Below, piece after piece: positions 34,942 to 43,610 of a stretch of DNA of 64,000 bases; position 1 is the stretch's first letter; the number at the start of each line of letters is the position of its first letter. This stretch comes from Rugamonas sp045984285 (GTDB lineage Bacteria; Pseudomonadota; Gammaproteobacteria; Burkholderiales; Burkholderiaceae_D). Location: contig NZ_JBJQIK030000011.1 of assembly GCF_045984285.3 (NCBI RefSeq), forward strand, positions 62,001 through 126,000. The letters are read 5' to 3'. The notes beneath the pieces were generated by a model that was given only the letters and a program-made list of their open reading frames with translations, had not been told where the DNA came from and did not search any database. Position numbers and translations under genes: made by a program.

Positions 34942-35535
34942 ATGCGTAACCAGAGGACAGCCCACCGCTTCCGCGTCTCTATTGCCATGGCGCTGGCGCT
35001 GCTGTTCGCGCTCGGCAGCTTCTGGCTGCTGGAGGTGATGAACCGCAGCGGCGAAGAGCTGCAGGCGGACCAGCGCCTGAATGAGCCGGACCAGATCATC
35101 GAGCGTTTCAGCCTGGTGCGCATGACGAAGGAAGGCAAGCCGAGCTACATCATTTCGGGCGACAGGCTCACGCACCGGCCGGTCGATGATTCCTCGGAGA
35201 TCGAGAAGCCGGTGGTGCGCAGCCTGTCCGGTGAGACTCCGCCGATGGATATCCGCGCGAAGAGCGCGCGCATCGACGACGATAACAGCCGCGTGGTCCT
35301 GAGCGGCGATGTGCAGATAGACCGCGCCGCCTCCGCCACTTCGCAGGAATTCCGCCTGCGCACGCCGGAGCTGACCATCTTCCCGGACGAAGACCGGATG
35401 GAAACGAACAAGCCGGTGCAGTTCCGCCTGGGGAATGCAACGGCGACCGCCAACGGCATGCGCGCCAACAATGCCACGAGCCAGCTGCAGCTGTCCGGCC
35501 GCGGCACCATGGTGCTGCCGCCGAAGGCGCGTTGA
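34942..35535 (+). CDS. lptC: LPS export protein LptC
   Basis: 197 residues. A single N-terminal membrane helix (about residues 11-31, ALALLFALGSFWLLEV), then a periplasmic beta-jellyroll with the family pattern 'DYxxxxF...GxPxYxxxGxxxxH' (FSLVRMTKEGKPSYIISGDRLTH in pieces). It links the LptB2FG transporter to LptA for LPS transit. Position between kdsC and lptA is canonical. Confidence 0.9.
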   Translation: MRNQRTAHRFRVSIAMALALLFALGSFWLLEVMNRSGEELQADQRLNEPDQIIERFSLVRMTKEGKPSYIISGDRLTHRPVDDSSEIEKPVVRSLSGETPPMDIRAKSARIDDDNSRVVLSGDVQIDRAASATSQEFRLRTPELTIFPDEDRMETNKPVQFRLGNATATANGMRANNATSQLQLSGRGTMVLPPKAR

Positions 35536-35556
35536 GCAAAACGAATGGAACAAACC

Positions 35557-36108
35557 ATGAAAAAAACACTTCTTGCTGCAGCCCTGATGCTGGGCGCCCT
35601 GGGATTCGCCAGCGCCGAAAAGGCAGACTCCTACAAGCCGACTGAAATCAAGTACGGCACGCTGGACGCCGACGACGTGCGCCAGATCTACACCTTTACC
35701 GATGACGTGACGCTGACGCGCGGCACGCTTCTGATGAAGGCCGAGAAGGCAGTCGTCACCTACACGCCGGACGGCTACCAGCTGGCCACGCTGACCGCCG
35801 GCGGCGGCAAGCGCGTGAGCTTCCGCCAGAAGCGCGACGGTCCCGGCGACCAGTGGATCGAGGGCGAGGCCGACCGCATCGAATACGACGAGAAGTCCGA
35901 ACTCGTGAAGATGTATTCGCGCGCCAAGGTGCGCCGCCTGGAAGGCAGCAAGCCGAGCGACGAAGTGCAGGGCGAGTTCATCTCCTACGACAGCCGCCGC
36001 GAGTTCTTCAGCGTGCGCAATACGAGTACGGGCGACAGCAAAACCGGCGGCGGCCGCGGCACCATGGTGCTGCAGCCGAAACGCACCGAGCCAGCGGCGG
36101 GGAAATAA
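35557..36108 (+). CDS. lptA: LPS periplasmic bridge protein LptA
   Basis: 183 residues from ATG 35557; this start gives a clean signal peptide (MKKTLLAAALMLGALGFASA) with GGAA 7 bases upstream. ATG 35545 would add four residues. Beta-jellyroll: FTDDVTLTRGTLLMKAEKAVV, DRIEYDEKSELVKMYSRAKV, GEFISYDSRREFFSV. Polymerises as a bridge between LptC and LptD. Confidence 0.92.
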   Translation: MKKTLLAAALMLGALGFASAEKADSYKPTEIKYGTLDADDVRQIYTFTDDVTLTRGTLLMKAEKAVVTYTPDGYQLATLTAGGGKRVSFRQKRDGPGDQWIEGEADRIEYDEKSELVKMYSRAKVRRLEGSKPSDEVQGEFISYDSRREFFSVRNTSTGDSKTGGGRGTMVLQPKRTEPAAGK

Positions 36109-36110
36109 GC

Positions 36111-36866
36111 ATGGAAGCACAAAGCTGCGGCAGCACCCTCATCGTTCGCGGACTGCAGAAGAGCTACGGCAAGCGCCAGGTGGTGCATGACGTGTCGCTG
36201 CAGGTGGAATGCGGCGAAGTGGTCGGCCTGCTGGGCCCCAACGGCGCCGGCAAGACCACTTCCTTCTACATGATCGTGGGCCTGGTGCCGTCCGATGCGG
36301 GCACCATCGATATCAGCGGCACCGATATCTCCAGCCTGCCTATCCACAAGCGCGCCACCATGGGCCTGTCCTACCTGCCACAGGAGGCGTCGGTGTTCCG
36401 CAAGCTGACGGTGGAGGAGAATATCCGCGCCGTGCTGGAGATCCAGAAGGTCAACGGCAAGCCGCTGACGAAGGCGGAGATCGACGAGCGCCTGAACACC
36501 CTGCTGGCCGACCTGCAGATCGAGAAGCTGCGCGAGAACCAGGCGCTGTCGCTGTCCGGCGGCGAGCGCCGCCGCGTGGAGATTGCGCGCGCGCTGGCCA
36601 CCAATCCGCGCTTCGTGCTGCTGGACGAGCCCTTTGCCGGCGTGGACCCGATTGCCGTGATCGAGATCCAGCGCATCGTGCGCTTCCTCAAGGAGCGCGG
36701 CATCGGCGTGCTGATCACCGACCACAATGTGCGCGAAACGCTGGGCATCTGCGACCGCGCCTACATCATCAACCAGGGCAGCGTGCTGGCCTCCGGCCGT
36801 CCCGACGACATCATCGCCGACGAATCGGTGCGCCGCGTCTACCTCGGCGAGCACTTCCGCATGTAA
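36111..36866 (+). CDS. lptB: LPS export ABC transporter ATPase LptB
   Basis: 251 residues. Walker A GPNGAGKTT, Q-loop LPQEASVF, signature LSGGERRR, Walker B VLLDEPFAG, H-loop ITDHNV. N-terminal extension MEAQSCGSTL before the ABC core. Starts 2 bases after the lptA stop. The permeases LptF/LptG are not here, as is usual. Confidence 0.96.
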   Translation: MEAQSCGSTLIVRGLQKSYGKRQVVHDVSLQVECGEVVGLLGPNGAGKTTSFYMIVGLVPSDAGTIDISGTDISSLPIHKRATMGLSYLPQEASVFRKLTVEENIRAVLEIQKVNGKPLTKAEIDERLNTLLADLQIEKLRENQALSLSGGERRRVEIARALATNPRFVLLDEPFAGVDPIAVIEIQRIVRFLKERGIGVLITDHNVRETLGICDRAYIINQGSVLASGRPDDIIADESVRRVYLGEHFRM

Positions 36867-36869
36867 GCC

Positions 36870-38339
36870 ATGAAACAGTCCCTGCAACTGCGAACCTCGC
36901 AGCACCTCGCGCTGACACCCCAGCTGCAGCAGTCCATCCGGCTGCTGCAGCTGTCGACGCTGGAACTGCACCAGGAGCTCGAACAGCTGCTGACTGAGAA
37001 CCCGCTGCTGGAACGGCTGGACGATCCGCTGGACCGCTCCGTGCGCCTGCTGGCGGATGGCGCCATCGGCCAGGCGGCGCCCACGGCCACTGCTGCCGAA
37101 GGCCCGGCCAACGAGAACACGCCGCCGGCCGATGCCGCGCCTTCCGAGCCGGAACAGTATGAAGGCGAGGGCATCGCGGAAAGCGACGGCGACTGGTCCG
37201 ACGCGGGCCGGTCGAAAGCGCCGGACGACGAAGATGCGCGTCCCCAGCTGGAAGCCGGCCACCACAGCCTGCGCGAGCACCTGATGGAACAGATGCGGGT
37301 GACGGTGCTGGAACCGCGCGACCGCGCGCTGATGGAATTGATCATCGACGCGCTCGACGAAAACGGCTACCTGGAAGAGAGCCTGGAAGAGATCCACGCG
37401 CGCCTGCCGGAAGAACTCGATATCGAAATCGAGGAGCTGCAAACCTCGCTCACGCTGCTGCAAAGCTTCGACCCCGTCGGCGTGGGCGCACGCAATGCAT
37501 CGGAGTGCCTGGCGCTGCAGATCAAGCGCATGCCCGGCGTCCCTCTGGTCACTCGCCGCATGGCCCTGTGCATCGTGGAGAAGCACCTGGCCTGGTTCGC
37601 CCAGCGCGACTTCAACAAGCTGAAAAAAGCGCTGGACTGCGACGACGAAGACCTGCGCGAGGCGCAGGCCGTGATCCGCCGCTGCAACCCGCATCCGGGC
37701 GCTGCCTTCTCTGCCGATGCGAGCGACTATGTGGTGCCCGACGTGGTGGTGAAAAAAGGCCGCAACGGCTGGGTCGTTACGCTGAACAACGACGTGATGC
37801 CGCGCCTGCGCGTGAACGCGCTGTATGCCAGCCTGCTCAAGCAGGGCAAGGGCGAATCGCAGATGAACGCGCAGCTGCAGGAAGCAAAGTGGCTGATCAA
37901 AAATATGCGCCAACGTTTCGACACAATTTTGCGCGTTGCACAAGCGATCGTTGAGCGGCAGAAGAATTTTTTCTCGCATGGCGCGGTTGCCATGAGACCC
38001 CTTGTGTTGCGCGAAATTGCTGATACACTGGGTTTACACGAGAGTACTATTTCTCGCGTAACAACTCAGAAATACATGCTCACCCCACATGGGATGTTTG
38101 AGTTGAAATATTTCTTTGGTAGCCACGTCGCGACTGAAGCTGGGGGTGAAGCTTCCTCGACTGCGATCCGTGCGCTGATTGTGCAATTCACAGGAGCAGA
38201 AGACCCGAAAAACCCTTTATCCGACAGTAAGATTGCGGACATGCTGGGAGAACAGGGCATGGTGATTGCGCGACGTACTGTTGCCAAGTATCGCGAAGCC
38301 CTCAAAATCCCTCCAGTCAGTCTCCGCAAGTCCTTGTAG
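36870..38339 (+). CDS. rpoN: RNA polymerase sigma-54 factor
   Basis: 489 residues. Region I: Gln/Leu-rich activator-interaction segment (SLQLRTSQHLALTPQLQQSIRLL in part). Acidic region II at 50-125. Core-binding region III, then the DNA-binding HTH, and the RpoN box ARRTVAKYRE at about residue 470. Starts 3 bases after lptB. GC content visibly falls in its 3' third (37900-38340) compared with upstream. Confidence 0.97.
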   Translation: MKQSLQLRTSQHLALTPQLQQSIRLLQLSTLELHQELEQLLTENPLLERLDDPLDRSVRLLADGAIGQAAPTATAAEGPANENTPPADAAPSEPEQYEGEGIAESDGDWSDAGRSKAPDDEDARPQLEAGHHSLREHLMEQMRVTVLEPRDRALMELIIDALDENGYLEESLEEIHARLPEELDIEIEELQTSLTLLQSFDPVGVGARNASECLALQIKRMPGVPLVTRRMALCIVEKHLAWFAQRDFNKLKKALDCDDEDLREAQAVIRRCNPHPGAAFSADASDYVVPDVVVKKGRNGWVVTLNNDVMPRLRVNALYASLLKQGKGESQMNAQLQEAKWLIKNMRQRFDTILRVAQAIVERQKNFFSHGAVAMRPLVLREIADTLGLHESTISRVTTQKYMLTPHGMFELKYFFGSHVATEAGGEASSTAIRALIVQFTGAEDPKNPLSDSKIADMLGEQGMVIARRTVAKYREALKIPPVSLRKSL

Positions 38340-38409
38340 TGAATGGGCTCGTCTGAGCTTTACCGAGCGTCAAGAGCCTGTTGAGTTACATCATCTTTTA
38401 GGAGTGTGT

Positions 38410-38769
38410 ATGAATCTCACCATCAGTGGACATCATCTCGAAGTGACCCCCGCGATTCGCGAATACGTCCAGAACAAGCTGGAGCGCGTGAGACGCCATT
38501 TCGATCAAGTGATCGACATTGCTGTCATCCTGAGTGTAGATAACCTCACCGAGAAAGAGAAAAGGCAAAAAGCTGAAATCAACCTGCGCATGTCGGGCAA
38601 GACGGTGTACGTCGAAAGCCTCGCGCAAGACCTGTATGCCGCGATCGACACCCTGATCGACAAACTGGACCGGCAGGTCATGAAGTACAAAGACAAAGTC
38701 CAGAACCACAACCACGATGCAATCAAGCATCGCGCCGAGGTCTTCGAATCTCCGGCCAGCGCCGCATAA
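38410..38769 (+). CDS. hpf: Ribosome hibernation promoting factor (short HPF)
   Basis: 119 residues with a strong AGGAG at 38400-38404. HPF/YfiA fold: MNLTISGHHLEVTPAIREYV, ending in a KHRAEVFESP tail; no long-form C-terminal dimerisation domain. Binds idle 30S/70S ribosomes. The usual rpoN-hpf pair. Followed by a terminator and not by ptsN, which has been moved to 51411. Confidence 0.95.
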   Translation: MNLTISGHHLEVTPAIREYVQNKLERVRRHFDQVIDIAVILSVDNLTEKEKRQKAEINLRMSGKTVYVESLAQDLYAAIDTLIDKLDRQVMKYKDKVQNHNHDAIKHRAEVFESPASAA

Positions 38770-38789
38770 AAGAGCGGCCTCACCAAAAC

Positions 38790-38814
38790 AAGGGCGCATC
38801 CGGCGCCCTTTTTT
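38790..38814. terminator. Bidirectional terminator between hpf and lysR
   Basis: AAGGGCGC (38790-38797), loop ATCCG, GCGCCCTT (38803-38810), T to 38814. The stem is flanked by T-rich sequence on the minus strand too, so it can serve the convergent LysR gene. It is the only convergent pair in the window with a terminator between. Confidence 0.85.
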
Positions 38815-38820
38815 GCGCCC

Positions 38821-39720
38821 CTATTCCGCCACCGCCGCCGCAATCGTGTCCCGCAGCCACTTGTGCGCGGGATCGCGGTGCACGCGTTCATGCCACAGCA
38901 TGGCCATTTCGTAGCCCTGCACGGCTACCGGCGCCTCCAGCTGCTGCAGTTCGGGCGCATCGCGCAGCAGGCGCGAAGGCAGCATGGCCACCAGGTCGGT
39001 GGAGGCCAGCGCCGAGCGCAGGAAGAGGAAATGCGGCACCGACAGCACCACGCGGCGCGCGGCGCCCGCCGCCGCCAGCGCTTCGTCCGTGACGCCGGTA
39101 AAACTGCCGCCGCCCGGCGACACAATCGCGTGCTCCAGCGCGCAGAACTGCTCCAGCGTGGGGCGGCGTTTCAGTTTGGGATGCCCCTTGCGCGCCACCA
39201 GCACATAGCGTTCGGTGAACAGGGCACGGCGGCGCAGGCTGGGCGGCGCATCGGCGCTTGTCTGCAATGCAAGATCGATCTCCCCTTGTTCCGCCTGGCG
39301 CGCTAGACGGCTGAGCACGGCAGGCACGACGGCCAGCCGCGCGCCGGGCGCCGCCGCCCGCAGCCGGGGCAGGGCGGGCAGCAGGATGGCCGACTCGCCA
39401 TAATCGGCCGCCGCGATGCGCCAGGTATTGCTTGCGCCGGCGGGATCGAAGCTGCCGGCCGGGCCCAGCGCCTGTTCCAGCGCCTGCAGGGCCAGGCGCA
39501 GCGGCTCGCGCAGCTCTTCCGCCCGCGCCGTGGGCTGCATGCCGCGCGGACCCGGCAGCAGCAGCGGGTCGCTGAAGATATCGCGCAGCTTGGCCAGGTG
39601 CACGCTGACCGAGGGCTGGGACAGGTGCAGGCGCTGGGCCGCGCGCGTTACGTTGTGCTCGCTCAGCAGCACGTCCAGCGTGAGCAGCAGATTGAGGTCG
39701 ATCTGCCGGAGATTAATCAT
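38821..39720 (-). CDS. LysR-family transcriptional regulator
   Basis: 299 residues. N-terminal winged HTH (LNLLLTLDVLLSEHNVTRAAQRLHLSQPSVSVHLAKLR in pieces, about 8-65), then the periplasmic-binding-like effector domain of the NodD/LinR/SyrM subgroup. Divergent from the quinone reductase gene at 39806 with a palindromic operator between, so it probably controls that gene and itself. Effector unknown. Confidence 0.9.
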   Translation of the reverse strand: MINLRQIDLNLLLTLDVLLSEHNVTRAAQRLHLSQPSVSVHLAKLRDIFSDPLLLPGPRGMQPTARAEELREPLRLALQALEQALGPAGSFDPAGASNTWRIAAADYGESAILLPALPRLRAAAPGARLAVVPAVLSRLARQAEQGEIDLALQTSADAPPSLRRRALFTERYVLVARKGHPKLKRRPTLEQFCALEHAIVSPGGGSFTGVTDEALAAAGAARRVVLSVPHFLFLRSALASTDLVAMLPSRLLRDAPELQQLEAPVAVQGYEMAMLWHERVHRDPAHKWLRDTIAAAVAE

Positions 39721-39733
39721 GCTAATACCTGCA

Positions 39734-39757
39734 ATATTGGGAATTCATTTCCAATAT
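39734..39757. promoter_or_regulatory. LysR-type operator palindrome
   Basis: ATATTGGGAAT (39734-39744), TC, ATTTCCAATAT (39747-39757): arms match at 10 of 11. AT-rich island in a GC-rich region, in the 85-base gap between the divergent lysR and quinone reductase genes, with the T-N11-A layout expected for LysR proteins. Confidence 0.65.
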
Positions 39758-39805
39758 ACCTCAGGAATCCATAAGCTGGCTTCTTCTCACTAATGAAAGC
39801 CAGCC

Positions 39806-40582
39806 ATGAATATCCTGATCGTTTATGCCCATCCCGAACCCACTTCCCTGAACGCTTCGCTGCGCGACTTCAGCGTGCAGCGCCTGCAGGCCGCCGGCCA
39901 CAGCGTGCAGGTCTCGGACCTGTACGCCATGCAGTGGAAAGCCACGGTGGACTCGGGCGATAACCTGGCCCACGAGCCGGGCACGCCCTTCCATATCTCG
40001 CCCGAATCGAAATACGCTTTCGAGAACGGCCTGCAAAGCCCGGACATCGCGGCCGAGCAGGCAAAGCTGATGTGGGCCGATGCGGTGCTGTTCCAGTTTC
40101 CCCTGTGGTGGTTCTCCATGCCGGCCATCATGAAAGGCTGGTTCGACCGCGTGTATGCCTACGGTTTCGCCTACGGCGTGGGCGAGCACTCGGACCGGCG
40201 CTGGGGCGACCGCTACGGCGAGGGCAAGCTGGCAGGCAAGCGCGCCATGCTGATCGTGACCACCGGCGGCTGGGAGCAGCATTACGGCCCGCGCGGCATC
40301 AACGGCCCCATCAACGACCTGCTGTTTCCGATCCAGCATGGCATGCTGTACTACCCCGGTTTCGATGTCCTGCCGCCCTTCGTGGAATACCGGGTGCGCG
40401 CCATGGACGAGGCGCGCTTCGCGGAGGTCAGCGGGCGCCTCGGCGAGCGCCTGGACACGCTGGCGACCGCTACGCCCATCGCCTTCCGCAAGCAGAATTT
40501 CGGCGACTACCTGATTCCGTCGATGGAGCTGCATCCGGAGGTAGCGCCGGGCCAGACGGGCTTCGCCGCACACATCGCATAG
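39806..40582 (+). CDS. NAD(P)H:quinone oxidoreductase, flavodoxin fold (NQO/KefF-like)
   Basis: 258 residues. Flavodoxin-like start NILIVYAHPEPTSLNASLRD, flavin/quinone-site segment FQFPLWWFSMPAIMKGWFDRV and TTGGWEQHYGPRG. Reduces quinones with NAD(P)H using FAD/FMN; it belongs to the family including NQO1 and KefF-type subunits. Control by the divergent LysR is inferred from layout. Possible electrophile-stress role. Confidence 0.88.
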   Translation: MNILIVYAHPEPTSLNASLRDFSVQRLQAAGHSVQVSDLYAMQWKATVDSGDNLAHEPGTPFHISPESKYAFENGLQSPDIAAEQAKLMWADAVLFQFPLWWFSMPAIMKGWFDRVYAYGFAYGVGEHSDRRWGDRYGEGKLAGKRAMLIVTTGGWEQHYGPRGINGPINDLLFPIQHGMLYYPGFDVLPPFVEYRVRAMDEARFAEVSGRLGERLDTLATATPIAFRKQNFGDYLIPSMELHPEVAPGQTGFAAHIA

Positions 40583-40632
40583 ACGGCGCGGCAACGTTAC
40601 AATGGACGATCTTAATTTTTCGGCATTGCGCA

Positions 40633-41718
40633 ATGAGCGAATTCGTCCAGACCCATGTAGCGAACGGCACCGGCTTTATCCTGCTGGACCGTCCCAAGGC
40701 CCTGAACTCGCTGTCGCTGGACATGGTGAGGGCGCTCACTGCTGCATTGCAGCAGTGGCGCGATGACACAAATGTGGCGGCCGTCGTCATCCGTTCCAGC
40801 AGCGGGAAGGCGCTGTGCGCAGGCGGCGATATCCGTTTCTTCCACGAGGCAGGGCATGCCACGCCGCGCGGCGGCAGCGCCCTGCTGGAAGATTTCTTCA
40901 CCGAGGAATACGCGCTCAATCACCTGATCCACTTCTATCCCAAGCCCTATATCGCGCTGATGGACGGCGTGGTGATGGGCGGCGGCATGGGCATTGCGCA
41001 GGGCGGCCCGCAGACCGGCGTGCGCATTGTCACCAGCCGCACGAAGATGGCCATGCCGGAAGTGAATATCGGCCTGTTCCCGGACGTGGGCGGCAGTCAT
41101 TTCCTGTCGCATGCACCGGGCAGGCTGGGCGCCTACCTTGGCCTCACCGGCGTGACGGTGGGCGCGGCGGACGCGCTCTACCTGCAGCTGGCCGACCATT
41201 TCGTGCCGGAAGCCGAGCTGCCCGCACTGGCCTCGCTGGTCGATGCCACGCCGGGCCATGAACTGCGCGCCGCGATCGCATCCTTCAGCAAGCCGCTGCG
41301 CAATGGCGCGGGCGCCAGCGAGCTGGAAGCGCAGCGCGCGCTGATCGACCGCCACTTCGCCGGCGCCACGGTCGGCGCCATCATGGACTCGCTGCGCGGC
41401 GACGATGCGCCTTTTGCGCAGCAGGCGCTGAAACTGATGGAACAGCGCTCGCCACTCATGATGTGCGTCACGCTGGAGATGCTGCGCCGTGGCGCGTCGC
41501 TGGACCTTGCGGAGTGCCTGCGCATGGAACGCAACCTCGTGCGGCGCAACTTCGAGCACGGCGAGGTGCTGGAAGGCGTGCGCGCGCTGGTGATCGACAA
41601 GGACAACCAGCCGAAATGGAACCCGCCCACGCTGGCCGAGGTCAGCCCCGCCATGGTGGAACGCTTCTTCGAACCGGCATGGCCCGCCTGGGCGCATCCG
41701 CTGCGCCATCTGGCATGA
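40633..41718 (+). CDS. 3-hydroxyisobutyryl-CoA hydrolase (crotonase superfamily)
   Basis: 361 residues from ATG 40633; a longer open frame upstream runs through the previous gene in another phase and is rejected. Crotonase features: GFILLDRPKALNSLS, oxyanion hole LCAGGDIRFFHE, and GVVMGGGMGIAQ with the MPEVNIGLFPDVGG block containing the catalytic Glu/Asp of the hydrolase subgroup. Length matches HIBCH, longer than simple enoyl-CoA hydratases. Valine catabolism. Its stop overlaps the start of an Lrp-type regulator, consistent with amino-acid control. Confidence 0.88.
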   Translation: MSEFVQTHVANGTGFILLDRPKALNSLSLDMVRALTAALQQWRDDTNVAAVVIRSSSGKALCAGGDIRFFHEAGHATPRGGSALLEDFFTEEYALNHLIHFYPKPYIALMDGVVMGGGMGIAQGGPQTGVRIVTSRTKMAMPEVNIGLFPDVGGSHFLSHAPGRLGAYLGLTGVTVGAADALYLQLADHFVPEAELPALASLVDATPGHELRAAIASFSKPLRNGAGASELEAQRALIDRHFAGATVGAIMDSLRGDDAPFAQQALKLMEQRSPLMMCVTLEMLRRGASLDLAECLRMERNLVRRNFEHGEVLEGVRALVIDKDNQPKWNPPTLAEVSPAMVERFFEPAWPAWAHPLRHLA

Positions 41719-42176
41719 AAGAGCTGGACCGCATCGACCGCGAAATCCTGAACATCCTGCAGGAGGACGCGGCCACGCCCCTGCGCGAAATCGCCGAGAA
41801 GGTGCATTCCTCGGTGGCCACCTGCCAGCGCCGCATCGCGCAGCTGCGCGCCGGCGGCGTTCTGCTGAAGGACGTGGCGCTGGTGGACCGCGTGCTGGCG
41901 GGCATGCCGCTGACCGTGTTCGTGTCGGTGGAACTGGAGCACCAGAACAGCGCCATCCTCAAGCTGTTCGAAGCGCGCATGCGGGAGGAGCCGCTGGTGA
42001 TGTCCTGCTACGAAGTGGCGGGCGAATTCGACTTCATGCTGATCGTCACGGCGCCGTCGATGGAGGCCTACCACGAGTTCACGCGCCGCGTATTCACTTC
42101 GAATAACAACGTCATCAACGTCAAGAGCCTGTTCGCCATGAACTGCTCCAAGTTCGAGACCAAGCTCACGCTCTGA
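41715..42176 (+). CDS. Lrp/AsnC-family transcriptional regulator
   Basis: 153 residues from ATG 41715 (ATGA overlap with the hydrolase). HTH at 5-60 (LDRIDREILNILQEDAATPL; SVATCQRRIAQL) and an AsnC/RAM ligand-binding domain at 68-145 (CYEVAGEFDFMLIVTAPSME). Likely senses an amino acid and controls the co-transcribed valine-pathway gene. Confidence 0.92.
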   Translation: MKELDRIDREILNILQEDAATPLREIAEKVHSSVATCQRRIAQLRAGGVLLKDVALVDRVLAGMPLTVFVSVELEHQNSAILKLFEARMREEPLVMSCYEVAGEFDFMLIVTAPSMEAYHEFTRRVFTSNNNVINVKSLFAMNCSKFETKLTL

Positions 42177-42260
42177 TAAAACTTCCCGCCCCGCTCCCGC
42201 ATTTCGGGAAATCGTTCCGGACGCGCCGATTAAGATGGTCCTCCCATTGAAAGGAGCATC

Positions 42261-42635
42261 ATGATCGATCACGTCTCACTAGGCACCAGCGACCTGCCGC
42301 GCGCGCTGGAATTCTACAAAGCCTGCCTCGAACCGCTCGGCTACTCGGTCCAGCACCAGGACGCGGGACAGGTGATTTTCGGCGCGGACGGCGCATGGCG
42401 CTTCGCCATCTACCCTTCGCAGAACGATGACCCCCTGAACGGCCACCGTACCCACGTGGCCTTTGCTTCGCCATCGCAGGAGGCGACGCGCGCCTTCCAT
42501 GGCGCGGCGCTTGAGCGCGGCGCCGCAACGTTGCGCGCGCCGGGCCTGCGGCCGGATATCAATGACGAATATTTCGGAACGATGATCAAGGACCCCGACC
42601 AGCACGTGATCGAGGTCGTGCACTGGATGCGCTAG
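42261..42635 (+). CDS. VOC-family (glyoxalase/dioxygenase fold) protein
   Basis: 124 residues with AAAGGAG before the ATG. Two beta-alpha-beta-beta-beta modules: starts MIDHVSLGTSDLPRALEFYK, ends DPDQHVIEVVHW. The His near the N-terminus and Glu at the C-terminus match VOC metal ligands. Substrate unknown. Its TAG overlaps the rapZ stop at CTAG 42632-42635. Confidence 0.85.
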   Translation: MIDHVSLGTSDLPRALEFYKACLEPLGYSVQHQDAGQVIFGADGAWRFAIYPSQNDDPLNGHRTHVAFASPSQEATRAFHGAALERGAATLRAPGLRPDINDEYFGTMIKDPDQHVIEVVHWMR

Positions 42636-43495
42636 GACTGCTCGCGGTGGCGCAGCACCACGCGCTCATTGGCGTGGAAGTATTTCGCCAGGCGCTCGGC
42701 CATATACACCGAGCGGTGCTGCCCGCCCGTGCAGCCGATGGCTACGGTCAGGTAGCTGCGGTTATCGGTTTTGAATGAAGGCAGCCACTTCTCCACGAAG
42801 CCTCTGATGTCCCTGAACATCTCTTCCGCCGTCGGCTGCGCATCGAGGAAGGCGATCACCGGCGCATCGCGGCCCGTGAGGGGGCGCAGGTCCAGGTCGT
42901 AATAGGGGTTGGGGATCGCGCGCACGTCGAACACGAAGTCCGCATCCAGCGGCACGCCCAGCTTGAAGGCGAAGGACTCGAAGAACAGCGTGAGCGGCGC
43001 GTTCTCGCTCTGCACCAGGTCCTTGATCCAGCCGCGCAGCTTGTTCGCGCTCAGCTCCGAAGTATCGATCACATGGCCCAGCTGTTCGATGGCCGACAGG
43101 CGCTCGCGCTCTTCCTGGATGCACTCGATCAGGGTGCGGCGCGCGGCGGGATTGGCGCCGGGACGCAGTTCGTGCGACAGCGGATGGCTGCGCCGCGTTT
43201 CCGAAAAGCGCGCCACCAGCGAGTGCGTGTTCGCGGTCAGGAACATGACCTTCACGTCATGCCCCAGTTCCTTGAGCTTGAGGATATCGGCCGGCAGGCC
43301 TGCCAGCGAGGCTGCGCTGCGCGCATCGACCGCCACCGCCAGCGCTTCCGTGCCTTGCTCGGCCAGCGTGGCAACCAGGTTCGCCAGCAGGGCGGGCGGC
43401 AGGTTGTCGACGCAATAGTAGCCGGTGTCTTCGAGAACGTTCAGCGCTACCGACTTGCCGGAGCCTGAAATACCTGTGATGAGAACGATGCGCAT
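42632..43495 (-). CDS. rapZ: RNase adapter protein RapZ (P-loop)
   Basis: 287 residues from the ATG at 43495 (MRIVLITGISGSGKS); a longer frame lacks conservation. Walker A GISGSGKS; VFDVRAIPNPYYDLDLRPLTG; C-terminal IGCTGGQHRSVY motif. Binds GlmZ/GlmY-type RNAs in enterobacteria and links to cell-wall sugar control. Normally last in rpoN-hpf-ptsN-hprK-rapZ; here it is inverted and separated from hprK by about 7 kb. Confidence 0.95.
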   Translation of the reverse strand: MRIVLITGISGSGKSVALNVLEDTGYYCVDNLPPALLANLVATLAEQGTEALAVAVDARSAASLAGLPADILKLKELGHDVKVMFLTANTHSLVARFSETRRSHPLSHELRPGANPAARRTLIECIQEERERLSAIEQLGHVIDTSELSANKLRGWIKDLVQSENAPLTLFFESFAFKLGVPLDADFVFDVRAIPNPYYDLDLRPLTGRDAPVIAFLDAQPTAEEMFRDIRGFVEKWLPSFKTDNRSYLTVAIGCTGGQHRSVYMAERLAKYFHANERVVLRHREQS

Positions 43496-43610
43496 GCGGG
43501 CATGATACCGTAATTCCCGGGTCGGCAATTGTGTGACATTGTTGGCGTATCCCACTACAATTCTCAGCGCTGCAGTACTCAATTTCATTGACTCCAACAG
43601 GTGCCGCACC

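Noticed and set aside
33715..36120. Long minus-strand frame opposite kdsC-lptA
   Set aside because: Shadow of canonical LPS genes; composition is that of antisense GC-rich codons.
40072..41718. Extended N-terminus for the 3-hydroxyisobutyryl-CoA hydrolase
   Set aside because: The added 187 residues run antiphase through the quinone reductase gene; ATG 40633 gives the family N-terminus.
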